Positions 51,439-61,127 are shown, numbered from the stretch's first letter. The stretch: DNA of 64,000 bases from a bacterium (GCA_021805775.1 JAJZED010000003.1:62001-126000); one strand, 5' to 3'. Program-made: numbers and translations. The notes: generated by a model not told the origin, from the letters alone.

Positions 51439-53488
51439 AGCGACCTTCTCGCTTGAAGAGCATGAACGCGGCGGCGCCTTCAGCCATGCGTTTCTCCCAA
51501 GCATCGGCCGAGGTGATGGCTGGAACCCGACCGCGCTCTTGCTTAAAGCGAACGGCGCGCACAGCGAGTTCTTTTGCTTCCTCCGGTGTTAACGCGGTTC
51601 GCTTCGCTGAAATCGCCGCTGCAACGTGCTTCAGGCTCTCCTCGCTCATTGCTTTAGCCAGGATCGCGTAAGCCTCGCCGAAAGGATTGATACGATCGAT
51701 GAGGTCGATGTCGAGTTCCCGTACATCCATGGCAAACTTACGCACGCCGTCTATCAAAGCCGTGTTCGCACTAGGTTCGTTTTCGTCGAGATCGCCCAGG
51801 GCGAGTTTTTTTGCCTGCTGCGTTATTACGAGCGCGGCGATGGCATGTTGGCGCACGGCTTCCTGATCGGCCTCGTCTAGTTCAGGATATTTGGCCTTGA
51901 TAATCTTGCCGAGGCGCATCTCTGTCAGTTCTTCCGGCACCAGTTCCTCATCGAACAATCCTCGCTCGATGGATGGTTTGTCTTGCACGAAGGCAGCAAT
52001 CACTTCGTTTAAGTCCTCACGGCAGATACGCGCTGCTTCCGCTGATTTTGGTTCTGTGAGCCCCTTGATTTCTATCTGGAACTGCCCAGTCTCAGGGTTG
52101 AACCCCACGTTCGGCTTTGCCGGATCGTAGCCGCCCTCGCAATAGTCGAACCCCGGCGTAGGGCCGTTTTGCGGATTCTTCGGCTTGAATTCGAAACGCG
52201 GAGCAAGCACTTGTTCCATCAATAGGCTCGCCGCGATCGCCTTCAGCGTGTCGTTTACAGCCTCCGTAACCGCCTCTGCGGAAGCATCCGGCTCAGCGAT
52301 TAGATTGGTAAAGCGCGCACTGGTTTTACCTGGAGCATCGCGCGTGGCACGACCAATGATTTGCACGATCTCCGTGAGGCTCGCCCGATAACCGATCGTG
52401 AGTGCATGCTCGCACCAAATCCAATCAAAGCCCTCTTTAGCCATCCCGAGGGCTATGATAATGTCGACGTGATCTCGGTTATTCTTCTGACTAGGATCCT
52501 TCAACGCTGAGGAAACACGATCGCGCTTCGCCTGGTCGTCTTCCACAAGATCAGCTATACGTAGAACCCGCCCTTCGGGCGTTTTTATCAGGTGGAAGCC
52601 GGTCGGAGGATCGGTCCCCTCCCACGTTCCCAATGCGCCGATGATGTGTTCAACCTCTTTGATCTTATCTTTCGTGCTCTCACGCGAATTAACGCTAGGA
52701 ATGTGAACGATCGTTTTCTCAGAGGCATTGAGGACGCTTAGAATTTCGTCGGCGTACGACCCCGAATAGAAATAGTAGCCAATATCGAGTCTCTTTAGAT
52801 ATTGGTATCCATTAAGCTGCTCGTAATAGGTGTATGTGACTGTCTCGAACTTCGCCTCATCACGCGGCGCGAGCACTGCCTCCGCGTCGCCGCGGAAGTA
52901 CGAGCCCGTCATAGCGACGATGTGGACCTTATCCCGGGCGATAAACTGCCCGAGCTGGGCACCGAGACGATTGTCAGGATTGGATGAAGCGTGATGAAAC
53001 TCGTCAACGGCGATCAGACGATTATCAAAGGCCTCTATCCCGAACTTATCCACGGCAAAGCGAAACGTCTGGTGAGTGCAGACAAGTACCTTGTCATCGC
53101 TTGCAAGGAACGCACCGAGCAAGTTCACCGTCCCGCCGTTCTCGCCTGGTGCATTACAGAGATTCCATTTCGGGCTAACCGTCCAATCGGTCCAGAAACC
53201 GTACTTACTCAGCGGCTCATCAGAAAAACTTGAACCGATCGTTTTTTCCGGCACGACGACAATGGCTTGCTTTACGCCTTGGTTTACAAGTTTATCGAGT
53301 GCAATGTACATAAGCGCGCGGCTCTTGCCGGATGCCGGAGGCGACTTAATTAGCAGATACCGCTCGCCGCGCCGCTCGTAGACACGTTCTTGCATCGGTC
53401 TCATGCCAAGTGCATTAGATTTGGTTGAACTCCCGTTCCGTCCATACGTCACCGAAACGGAAGGGATCGAGTTTTGTTCTTCAGTCAC
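51431..53488 (-). CDS. DEAD/DEAH-box (superfamily 2) helicase
   Basis: A 685-residue SF2 ATPase. Motif I is SPPASGKSRAL (~50-58), motif Ia VVVPEKTIGSSF, motif II DEFHH, motif III MTGSYFRG, and the second RecA domain has IIIALGMAKEGFDW and motif VI QIIGRATRDAPGK. The layout resembles restriction helicases (type III Res or ISP type). The C-terminal ~250 residues are helical without recognised domains. GTG 53488 overlaps the methyltransferase stop (GTGA). It probably moves along or remodels DNA for the adjacent modification and nuclease genes. Confidence 0.88.
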   Translation of the reverse strand: MTEEQNSIPSVSVTYGRNGSSTKSNALGMRPMQERVYERRGERYLLIKSPPASGKSRALMYIALDKLVNQGVKQAIVVVPEKTIGSSFSDEPLSKYGFWTDWTVSPKWNLCNAPGENGGTVNLLGAFLASDDKVLVCTHQTFRFAVDKFGIEAFDNRLIAVDEFHHASSNPDNRLGAQLGQFIARDKVHIVAMTGSYFRGDAEAVLAPRDEAKFETVTYTYYEQLNGYQYLKRLDIGYYFYSGSYADEILSVLNASEKTIVHIPSVNSRESTKDKIKEVEHIIGALGTWEGTDPPTGFHLIKTPEGRVLRIADLVEDDQAKRDRVSSALKDPSQKNNRDHVDIIIALGMAKEGFDWIWCEHALTIGYRASLTEIVQIIGRATRDAPGKTSARFTNLIAEPDASAEAVTEAVNDTLKAIAASLLMEQVLAPRFEFKPKNPQNGPTPGFDYCEGGYDPAKPNVGFNPETGQFQIEIKGLTEPKSAEAARICREDLNEVIAAFVQDKPSIERGLFDEELVPEELTEMRLGKIIKAKYPELDEADQEAVRQHAIAALVITQQAKKLALGDLDENEPSANTALIDGVRKFAMDVRELDIDLIDRINPFGEAYAILAKAMSEESLKHVAAAISAKRTALTPEEAKELAVRAVRFKQERGRVPAITSADAWEKRMAEGAAAFMLFKREGRYE

Positions 53489-56265
53489 GCGCTCTCCCTC
53501 GTTGTGCGTCGCTTGGCTTCACTTGGTTCCGAAATCATCGTTGTGTAAAAATCGAAGAGCTTCTCTAAGCGTTCTGTATCGTTGCGGAATCTACGCCCAA
53601 TGTAAATGCGCTCCAGCACTTCATCATTATGCTCGTGTGCCTCGCGCAAGTCTGCAGGCATCGCATCGGGATCGTATAAGTCAGAAATGGTTGCCGGGAA
53701 ATGCGCTTCGCGCGCCAGTAATATTACCTCAGCGCAGTGAGCTAGGTCGGCCTTGTTCTTCTTGGTGAGAGTAGGAACGGGGAACGTATTCCAGCCGAGT
53801 GTATTCGAATAGGAAAACCGCATTTCCAGCCTGACGCATACGGTGCCAATCCAAACCCAATGAAGCCGGGAGGCCACCAGCGCCATGTACCAGAGCGGGG
53901 TATCGAGCAGCGCGTAGCATTTATTGGAGATGATACAGCCCGGAGCGAGAAGTCCGCATGGGAGATATTCGCGATTCTCAGAACTGATTGCTGCAACGGC
54001 GATAACTGTCTCCTTTCCTGACTGCCGTACTTCGCCGAATCGATAAGGAATAGACGCGAGCGCTTTGGTTGTTGCGCGGCCCGATGCTAGGCGCTGCGCG
54101 CGAACGCCGGCGAAGCGATCCGCCAACCAGGCGTTTTCACTAGCCTCCTCGTACTCTTCGTCCCGAACCCAAATACATCTGCGCTCGATCCCGCGAATGA
54201 ACTCCTGCGAGCCAACGAATGGGCGAATAAAGGGCGGCGGGACACCGTGCTCTCTCAAGGCGACCGAAGCCTCACCTGCGCCAAGCAATAAGTGCCCGCC
54301 GTCGTTGGGCATGTTACCAAAGCTCATTTCATGCAAGTCACTGAGTGGACGTGACAGGGGACCGACGATGATATTCGGACCCGGCACTAAGTAGGCGTTG
54401 ATGTTTTCGACAACCTTGACCGTCGCACCGTTGTCGCCTGTATCAGAGAAAAGGAATCGTGTTCGGCCTGAATGATTCGACATTCCGACGATCACCACGG
54501 TTACGCCTGCGTTGTAGCTCGCCAGGTTTGCCCACTTAAATGAAGAGTGCGCGAATGCAATTTCGTGCCCTGTGGCGAAAATTAGCGACCAGAGAGTTTC
54601 GACCTGTCGGCCTTGGCAGACCGAATTGGTCGCCACAAAGGCAGATACCGCGGTCGTTTTTGTTCCGTAGTCTGCGGCCTTCATAAACCAGCCAGTTACA
54701 TAGTCGAGAGATTTCCAGTTGCCCGTACGTCCATCGAAAATCGCCTTAAGGTCGAATTTTTGTTCGGCGGTTTGCCACTGGCTACCACGATATGGCGGAT
54801 TTCCACAAATGTAAGTATCCCCGCCTTCATTCTCGAAGTCGATTTCTGCTTGATTTAATGGTGTGCTAAAAAGGTCATCGCCATGTAACTCTACGCCTAT
54901 ACCTGTCGGTGGGCAGATGCTAAGCCAATCCAATCGCAGAGCGTTACCGCAGGTAATCCAGTTATCTGCCTTGAGCGGCAAGAATTCAGTCAAAGCAAGT
55001 TGCTTACCTCGGTACAAGACATCGCATTGGAATTCCGCGATTATCAGCGCTAGGCGCGCGACTTCAGCAGCAAAGTCTCGAATCTCAATACCACGGAAGT
55101 TAGTAAGTGGAATGTCGGTCGGGCGTTCCGGTTCACCTCGGCGACGATTGATCCCCGCCTCGATCTCGCGCATCTCTTTGTAAGCGATAACGAGAAAGTT
55201 ACCGCTGCCGCACGCCGGATCAAAGACGCGGATGCGCGCCATACGATTGCGCAGATTTAATAGCTTTCGAGAGCTCTCGCCCGCGTCTTCCAACTGCGCT
55301 CGAATCGCATCTAGGAACAGTGGATTGAGGACTTTTAGGATATTCGGTCGACTAGTGTAGTGCATCCCCAATGCGCCGCGCTCCTCATCGTCTGCGACCG
55401 CCTGAATCATCGACCCAAAGATGTCGGGGTTGATCTTGGTCCAATCAAGGTTTCCGATGTGCAAAAAATACGATCGCGCGATTTTACTGAAGTGCGGCAC
55501 GCCAGGATCGCCGGCGAAGAGCCCTCCGTTCACGTAGGGAAACACGTCGGCCCAGCGTGGCGTTTTCTCTTTTGCGCGCTCCTCGATCTTGACATTCATC
55601 GCGCGAAACACTTCGCCAATCACCTCGTGGGTGTTAGACGAATCCTTGGCGCTCATCAGTTCGACCGTGCTAGTAAACAGCCCAGACCCACTGAAGATAT
55701 CGGTATCCTCTGCAAAGAAGCAAAAAATTAGTCGCGCCATGAAATGATTCATGTCGTGACGACGCTCTGCCGTACCCCACTCGGAGTTATCTTTCAGTAG
55801 TTCGACGTAGAGCCGATTGAGGCGCCCCGTCGCGCGGATGTCGATTGAACTGTCGCGAATTTGTTTGACGGTCGAGATGCCTGCAAGCTGCAGAAAAAAC
55901 CCGAAATGGTTCGGGAAATCCGCGTAGGCGCAAGCTACAGTCTCGCCAGAATCAAGGTCCTCTGACTCAAAGGCCTCGCCATCGGTCGCCAGCACAAACT
56001 GCGCCTTTGCCCTAGCGGTAGCCGGACTGGCCTTAAGTGCGGCAAGCGTCTTCGTAACATCACCGCTGGTCGCGACTGCAATATGTATGTTGTTGTGTTG
56101 AAGAACGCCACCGAGATCGGATTTGTTTGTCGTGCCCGCACGAAGGCGTTTGATCGTTGTCTCTTTGTTTCCGAATGCTTCAAGGAATTGGTACGGAAAT
56201 TCGAGTGGATCGAACGGCCGTTCAGCTAAAGCTGTTATCGCCTCTTCAATCTCAACCGCGTTCAC
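53485..56265 (-). CDS. MmeI-like class I DNA methyltransferase
   Basis: A 926-residue N6-adenine-type DNA methyltransferase. The N-terminal ~250 residues resemble the MmeI-like N region and helical spacer, but no clear D-(E/Q)-x-K nuclease site was seen, so it may only modify. The catalytic core has motif I VFDPACGSGNFLVIAYKEMR, GIEIRDFAAEVARLAL (motif II) and motif IV CGNPPYRGSQW. The C-terminal ~350 residues fit a target-recognition domain (FIRPFVGSQEFIRG). GTG start with GAGGAGG upstream. It heads an operon with a helicase and a GIY-YIG protein, all with overlapping ends. It would protect host DNA; the recognition sequence is unknown. Confidence 0.87.
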   Translation of the reverse strand: MNAVEIEEAITALAERPFDPLEFPYQFLEAFGNKETTIKRLRAGTTNKSDLGGVLQHNNIHIAVATSGDVTKTLAALKASPATARAKAQFVLATDGEAFESEDLDSGETVACAYADFPNHFGFFLQLAGISTVKQIRDSSIDIRATGRLNRLYVELLKDNSEWGTAERRHDMNHFMARLIFCFFAEDTDIFSGSGLFTSTVELMSAKDSSNTHEVIGEVFRAMNVKIEERAKEKTPRWADVFPYVNGGLFAGDPGVPHFSKIARSYFLHIGNLDWTKINPDIFGSMIQAVADDEERGALGMHYTSRPNILKVLNPLFLDAIRAQLEDAGESSRKLLNLRNRMARIRVFDPACGSGNFLVIAYKEMREIEAGINRRRGEPERPTDIPLTNFRGIEIRDFAAEVARLALIIAEFQCDVLYRGKQLALTEFLPLKADNWITCGNALRLDWLSICPPTGIGVELHGDDLFSTPLNQAEIDFENEGGDTYICGNPPYRGSQWQTAEQKFDLKAIFDGRTGNWKSLDYVTGWFMKAADYGTKTTAVSAFVATNSVCQGRQVETLWSLIFATGHEIAFAHSSFKWANLASYNAGVTVVIVGMSNHSGRTRFLFSDTGDNGATVKVVENINAYLVPGPNIIVGPLSRPLSDLHEMSFGNMPNDGGHLLLGAGEASVALREHGVPPPFIRPFVGSQEFIRGIERRCIWVRDEEYEEASENAWLADRFAGVRAQRLASGRATTKALASIPYRFGEVRQSGKETVIAVAAISSENREYLPCGLLAPGCIISNKCYALLDTPLWYMALVASRLHWVWIGTVCVRLEMRFSYSNTLGWNTFPVPTLTKKNKADLAHCAEVILLAREAHFPATISDLYDPDAMPADLREAHEHNDEVLERIYIGRRFRNDTERLEKLFDFYTTMISEPSEAKRRTTRESA

Positions 56266-56304
56266 ACGGCCTCCTCATGGTGGGACTTGTGACGAATTCC
56301 CATA

Positions 56305-57308
56305 CTAAGCACTCACGGCGCTTTCGAAAACTCGGAGCTGCTCGATCACTCGATCGAAAAAGGGCGGATCGCTTAGAAACATCTGCCTCATATTACGATA
56401 ATCGTTCGCCAGGTCACGAAGCACCCCGAACCAGGAACAACAGTCAGCGTTCCCGGCTTCGCGAGGTCGTACCGCGCCCATGCCGCAGGGTCGTACACGT
56501 CCTTGAAGGCGCGTACATCGTCGAGCATTGCAAGATCGCGAGCTGCGAACTTTCCCACTTGCGTTTGCAACATCGCAGTAACATCGGAATAGTGCCTCGA
56601 AAGGAATCGCCGCGGATTTTCACGGAAGCTCTCCGCGTGAAGCGCCGTGACCTTCTCCCAGAACGTCCTGTCCGGCGCGAGAACATTGCATGAGATCTGC
56701 GGTTCCTGCAGTATCATCGGGGTTTCAGCAAAATACGGCACTACCGCCTTCAACTCTGAAGGCGCAGTTTTGGCACGCCAGCCTAACTCGATTGTTACGA
56801 CGCCCCTGATATAGGGTTGGACTCGATCAGGGTCGCTTTTGGGGTACTCGAAGAGCAGCGCATCCCGATCACTTGAATCGATCCCTATTTTCCAGCCGTC
56901 GAAAATGCCAAGTAGTGCCGCGGTCCGCGAACGGAGTGTTGAGAGATGCTGATCGCCAACGTAGGCTGCACAAGCATCATAGAGCAGGCGCATGCGTTCT
57001 TCGCGCTTCGCCTTGTTGATGCCAGGCTCTTCAGGGTCGGGCAAGCCTTGCGTAATGAAAAATACGGAATTAGTGACAACGTCAATATCTCCGGAGAACC
57101 GTTGGATTAGGCCGTAAGCTTTGGAGAGTGACGTTCCGCCTCTAAACGTCATCGTTGCATTTCCGGGCGGAAGAGCGAAAAGAAACTTCAAGGTCCGGCA
57201 AACCCAGAAGTCCTTTTCCACGATCGTGAAATCGACATTTATTTGCGCCGCGCGCTCTTGGATGACTTGTCGCCGGTCAAGAGCGGGGCGGCGCGTGAAG
57301 CTATCCAC
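56305..57308 (-). pseudogene. abiEii: AbiEii-type nucleotidyltransferase toxin, frameshifted near its C-terminus
   Basis: GTG 57308 overlaps the antitoxin stop. The nucleotidyltransferase core is present: IVEKDFWVCRTLKFL, FRGGTSLSKAYGLIQRFSGD with the GGTSL...D catalytic pattern, and FWEKVTALHAESF. Near 56430 the frame changes: the read frame ends VVPGSG...WRTIIVI at 56388, while the expected AbiEii ending VLRDLANDYRNMRQMF, SDPPFFDRVIEQL continues in another frame to a stop at 56305. So the toxin is truncated and altered over its last ~40-50 residues, by a real frameshift or a sequencing error at GGTTCGGGG. AbiEii transfers nucleotides to tRNA or other targets in AbiE phage-abortive systems. 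Confidence 0.7.
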
Positions 57309-57933
57309 GCGTCGCCTGCTTCTCGTCCAGGATCGCATCGATAACTGGGAGCATCCACGACGGAACACGACGCCCGCGCTGCCGGAGTTTCTTCTCCAGC
57401 CGGTGCTCGCGCACGAACTCGCGCACCTTCGCGATGTCCTTATCGGTGATGTGCGACTTGCCAACTGCCCGAAGCGCGTCGATGACCAACTCGGCGGGGT
57501 TGCCATCGCGTGCGAGCGACCGTGGGCCGGCCGTTTTCAGGCGGATCGTCTGCCCGCCAATCTTTAGGTCTCGTGGGAACAGGTCAGTGCGGTACACGGG
57601 TTGCTCCATGACCTGCGTGGTGAGACCGAGCTTGTTGGCGGCATCGAGTTCGGGGCGTTCGATCGTGGCGCCGGTCTTCCGAGCGTGGGCGGCGATAATC
57701 GCTTCCGGTGCGGGACCGAGAACACCGATGCGCGGGCTGGTTGCGGGGATGTCATAGTAGCCCTTAGACAACCGCCGAACCGCCCCAACCTTCACCATAC
57801 GGTGTAGAGTCTGCCGAACGGTATCCTCGGAACCTAGCCGCGCCCGAACAAGTTCGGCAGGCGTGAAGACTGTGCCCAGCTCTAGTCTGTGCACGTATCT
57901 CCGGATCGCATCTGCCGTTGTCAGAGTAGCCAC
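57301..57933 (-). CDS. abiEi: AbiEi-type antitoxin (DUF6088)
   Basis: A 210-residue antitoxin. The N-terminal winged helix (~1-65: VFTPAELVRARLGSEDTVRQ, GAVRRLSKGYYDIP) is followed by the C-terminal toxin-neutralising domain (GQTIRLKTAGPRSLA, ELVIDALRAVGKSHI). GTG start at 57933. It precedes the AbiEii toxin with an eight-base overlap, the standard AbiE order, and would repress the pair by binding upstream repeats. Confidence 0.87.
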   Translation of the reverse strand: MATLTTADAIRRYVHRLELGTVFTPAELVRARLGSEDTVRQTLHRMVKVGAVRRLSKGYYDIPATSPRIGVLGPAPEAIIAAHARKTGATIERPELDAANKLGLTTQVMEQPVYRTDLFPRDLKIGGQTIRLKTAGPRSLARDGNPAELVIDALRAVGKSHITDKDIAKVREFVREHRLEKKLRQRGRRVPSWMLPVIDAILDEKQATRG

Positions 57934-57938
57934 GATAT

Positions 57939-57966
57939 GTCACATTTTACTATAGAATAACGTGAC
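57939..57966 (-). promoter_or_regulatory. AbiE promoter/operator candidate
   Basis: On the reverse strand GTCAC (57966-57962) and GTGAC (57943-57939) flank an AT-rich stretch with TATAGT as a -10. AbiEi proteins bind inverted repeats before their own gene, so this is a plausible operator. Confidence 0.4.
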
Positions 57967-58620
57967 CATCAACGCCTTCATTCTCGACGGCCTTATATCT
58001 TGATTTGCACCCCACTCAATCTTCGGAACGAGGGCGCGAGCCGAGGCACGGCTTTGCTATTTTGAGCCGCCGTCATCGCTTGCGGTTTACCCCCTTGCCC
58101 TGCGGACATCTCTTCAGGCCGCCGGAGCTCGCCGCCCATAGCCGGCTCGCATTCACGTTCTCCTCCCGTCGATCAGCCGCGGCCGTGCCCCGTTCCCCCG
58201 CCACTCTTCACGCTCTTGAGGTCACTCACCGAAGGCCTGGGGGCTTTTATCGTTAGCGGCCACTACGACCCACATATCGTTAGCAAGATGGCGTTGTTTC
58301 GCCCTCGCCCCATTTGTCAAACCACTACCGCCCCAACTCGGAGTGACGCCAAGCCTTCCTCGGCGCGCCCCTCGGTACGCCCCTTCGGGGCTACTCGGGG
58401 TGACATTGTGGCCCGCGCTACTCGGGGTGACAACGATTTACTCGCCGTCGCTGCGGCCCCTCGATACGGTTGCTTCGCAACCTACTCGGGGTGACACTCG
58501 CTCTCGCCGCCGTTGACATCGTCGTCGGCGGCGGCTTCGTTTGAGTCCGTTGATTCCGCTCTACAGAGCGGGCAGGTGACGAGTCAATAATCCGGCGGGC
58601 AGCCGCACTCGCGTTCGGTG
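57967..58620. other. Intergenic region with dispersed repeat copies
   Basis: No gene was found. The interval separates the island from recR. It holds copies of the same palindromic element as at 9.0 and 11.1 kb in its right half (58337-58496). The left half shows nothing recognisable. Confidence 0.7.
58337..58496 (+). repeat. Cluster of the CTACTCGGGGTGACA repeat
   Basis: Full copies at 58391-58405, 58418-58432 and 58482-58496, with a weaker one (AACTCGGAGTGAC) at 58336-58348. The last is preceded by CCTCGATACGGTTGCTTCGCAAC, whose TTGC-TTCG-GCAA hairpin matches the sequence in the 11.1-kb block. Variant G here against A in the 11-kb copies. Confidence 0.9.
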
Positions 58621-58621
58621 C

Positions 58622-59230
58622 TCACATCAATCGTCGGCCTTCGAGCGCGCGCGCGAGCGTCGCTTCGTCGGCGTAATCGAGGTCGCTGCCGATCGGCAGC
58701 CCGTACGCGAGCCGCGATACCGTCGCAACTAACGGCGCGAGCAAGCGCGAGAGATAGAGCGCGGTCGCTTCGCCTTCGGCGTTGGGATTCGTCGCGATAA
58801 TCACTTCGTGCGTCGCTTCGCTGCCGACGCGTTCGACGAGTTCGCGCACGCGCAGTTGCCCGGGCCCGATGCCGTCCATCGGCGAAATCACGCCGCCGAG
58901 CACGTGGTAGCGCCCGTGAAACGCCCCCGAACGTTCGATCGCGTAAAGATCTTTTGCGTCGGCGACGACGCAGAGCAACGTCGCGTCGCGCCGTTCGTCG
59001 CGGCAGAACGCGCAGGGATCGCTCTCGGTAATCGAAGCGCAGACCGAACAGAACCCCACCCGATCCTTCACCGCGAGAATCGCTTCGGAGAGCGATTGCG
59101 CTTCGTTGCGCGGGCGATTGAGAATATGAAAGACCAGTCGTGCTGCGGTCTTCGGGCCGATCGTCGGGAGTTTCGTAAACTCGTTGATGAGCGCGACGAC
59201 CGGCTCGGCCGGCGGCTCGGAGCGCGTCAC
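58622..59230 (-). CDS. recR: Recombination protein RecR
   Basis: A 202-residue RecR: helix-hairpin-helix (LPTIGPKTAARLVFHIL), a four-Cys zinc finger (CSVCASITESDPCAFC), and the Toprim domain (LCVVADAKDLYAIERSG, VIIATNPNAEGEATALYLSR). RecR works with RecO/RecF in loading RecA at gaps. It overlaps ebfC by four bases; the run recR-ebfC-dnaX is the common bacterial arrangement, here read dnaX, ebfC, recR. Confidence 0.95.
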   Translation of the reverse strand: MTRSEPPAEPVVALINEFTKLPTIGPKTAARLVFHILNRPRNEAQSLSEAILAVKDRVGFCSVCASITESDPCAFCRDERRDATLLCVVADAKDLYAIERSGAFHGRYHVLGGVISPMDGIGPGQLRVRELVERVGSEATHEVIIATNPNAEGEATALYLSRLLAPLVATVSRLAYGLPIGSDLDYADEATLARALEGRRLM

Positions 59231-59535
59231 ATCAGGCCCGGAATGCGCATGCCTCCGGTAAACGCGGACATACGCTTCTGCGAGGTCTCATTCGCTTTCC
59301 CCAATGCATCGTTCACCGCGACCGTTACCAGATCTTCAAGCGTCTCGATATCCTCGGGATCGACCGCTTCTTTCCCGATATGCACGCGCGTGACGCGCTG
59401 ATCGCAGGTCATCTCCACGCTCACCGCACCGCCGGCGGCAACGCCGGTGACGCTCGTCGTCGCAAGCTCCTCTTGCGCCTTGAGCATCTCGCTCTGCATC
59501 TTCTTGACTTGGGCCATCAATTGCGCTTGGTTCAC
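59227..59535 (-). CDS. YbaB/EbfC nucleoid-associated protein
   Basis: A 102-residue YbaB/EbfC protein: helical start MNQAQLMAQVKKMQSEMLKA, then the beta-hairpin VSVEMTCDQRVTRVHIG and the dimer helix LEDLVTVAVNDAL. It binds DNA as a tweezers-like dimer. Lies between dnaX and recR with overlaps at both ends (GTG 59535 overlaps the dnaX stop). Confidence 0.93.
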   Translation of the reverse strand: MNQAQLMAQVKKMQSEMLKAQEELATTSVTGVAAGGAVSVEMTCDQRVTRVHIGKEAVDPEDIETLEDLVTVAVNDALGKANETSQKRMSAFTGGMRIPGLM

Positions 59536-61127
59536 GGTTCTCTCGTTCTCTCTATCGCGTAGTCGAGTAGGGAATCGGCGTCGTCATTCGTCATCGGTTC
59601 GGGTTCGTCCGGTAGCGCGGCGATCTCGGCGCGAACGTTGAGATCGGCCTCCAGAAACTCCGCGACCGCGGCCTTCACTTTCGCCGAGGCACGCTCGTTG
59701 AAGCGGGCGAGCGCGGTCTGCCCCGGCACCGCGATCACCACCGTCTTGCCGTCGAACGCAAGCACGCGCGTATCCTCGAGCGCCGCCTGCAGCGGGCGCT
59801 CCGCGGCGACGAGCCGTTGGCGGATCGCGGGCCAGGCCGCCTCGACCGCCTTCTGCGTCAGCGGCCCGCTGCGCTTGGGCGGCGGCTCCGGCGGCGCTGC
59901 CGGGCTCGGCGGCTCCTCGGGGCGCGCTGCGGCAGCGCGCGGCGGTGCGGCTGCGCGCGGCGGTGCAGTGGCGCGCGGCGGTGCGGCGGCGCGCGGCGGT
60001 GCGGCGGCCGGGCGCTGCGGTGCAGCGGCCGGGCGTGTCGCCGTGCCGACGCTCTCGCCGGCGAGAACGAAGCGCAGCAGCGCCGCCTCCAGCTCCAAGC
60101 GCGCGTCGCCTCCGCGCGCCAGCGTTGCGGCGTCGGTGAGCACGCGCAGCAGCGGCAGCACCGTCGTGCTCTCGATATCCGCGGCGCGCGCGGTCGCCTC
60201 GGCGGCATCCTCCGGCGCGCTATCGCGTGCGAGCAGCGCCGGGTCGATCCGCGCGACCAGCAAATTCCGCATCGCGCCCAACAACGCGCGCAGCAAGGTC
60301 GCCGGCTCTATCCCCGAATCGCTCGCTTCTTCGATCGTCCGCAGCATCGCGCCGGCATCGCGGCGCAGCACGTCATCGCGCAGGCGCAGCGCCATCTCGC
60401 GGCCGTTCGAGCCGAACGCCGATTCAATCGCCGCGCCGTCAACGCGTCCGTCTCCGTACGCCGCCGCCTGTTCGAGCATCGTCAGCGCGTCGCGCAGGCC
60501 GCCATCGGCGCGATAGGCGATCGCGGCGAGCGCACTCTCTTCGACGGCGATATTCTCCGCCGCGGCGATCTCGCGCATCCGTTCGATCATCACCGGAATT
60601 GCGATGCGTCGAAACGCATAGCGTTGGCAGCGCGAAAGAATCGTTACCGGCAAGCGCTCCGGTTCGGTCGTCGCGAGAATAAAGAGCGCGTGTTCGGGCG
60701 GCTCTTCGAGCGTTTTCAAAAACGCGTTCGCGCCCTCTTTCGTGAGCATGTGCGCTTCATCGATGATATAGATTTTTTTGCGCATCACCGAGGGCGGAAA
60801 CTTCACCGCATCGCGCAGCGAACGAATCTCGTCGATGCCGCGATTGCTCGCCGCATCGATCTCCAGCACGTCAAGCGCGGTGCCTTCAAGCATCGCAACG
60901 CACGCCGCGCAGGTATTATCGGGCTCGGCGGTCGGGCCGCGCTCGCAATTCATGCAGCGGGCGAAGATTTTTGCCGCCGAAGTTTTGCCGCTGCCGCGCG
61001 GCCCCGAGAACAGGTAGGCGTGGGCTACCTTCCCACCCTCGATCGCGCTGCGAAGGGTTCGAATAACGGAATCTTGACCGACGAGCTCGGAGAAGCTCTT
61101 CGGCCGCCACCTGCGATAGAGAGACAT
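59532..61127 (-). CDS. dnaX: DNA polymerase III subunit gamma/tau
   Basis: A 531-residue clamp-loader subunit. ATG 61127 begins MSLYRRWRPKSFSELVGQDS, the standard DnaX start; the open frame up to 61430 is not part. Walker A GPRGSGKTS (42-50), zinc Cys at 58, 61, 73 and 76, Walker B IIDEAHML and SRCQRYAFRRI follow. From ~370 a low-complexity Ala/Pro/Arg linker (repeats of RAAAPP and RATAPP type) leads to a C-terminal part resembling domain V. No programmed-frameshift site was sought in detail. First gene of dnaX-ebfC-recR. Confidence 0.93.
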   Translation of the reverse strand: MSLYRRWRPKSFSELVGQDSVIRTLRSAIEGGKVAHAYLFSGPRGSGKTSAAKIFARCMNCERGPTAEPDNTCAACVAMLEGTALDVLEIDAASNRGIDEIRSLRDAVKFPPSVMRKKIYIIDEAHMLTKEGANAFLKTLEEPPEHALFILATTEPERLPVTILSRCQRYAFRRIAIPVMIERMREIAAAENIAVEESALAAIAYRADGGLRDALTMLEQAAAYGDGRVDGAAIESAFGSNGREMALRLRDDVLRRDAGAMLRTIEEASDSGIEPATLLRALLGAMRNLLVARIDPALLARDSAPEDAAEATARAADIESTTVLPLLRVLTDAATLARGGDARLELEAALLRFVLAGESVGTATRPAAAPQRPAAAPPRAAAPPRATAPPRAAAPPRAAAARPEEPPSPAAPPEPPPKRSGPLTQKAVEAAWPAIRQRLVAAERPLQAALEDTRVLAFDGKTVVIAVPGQTALARFNERASAKVKAAVAEFLEADLNVRAEIAALPDEPEPMTNDDADSLLDYAIERTREP

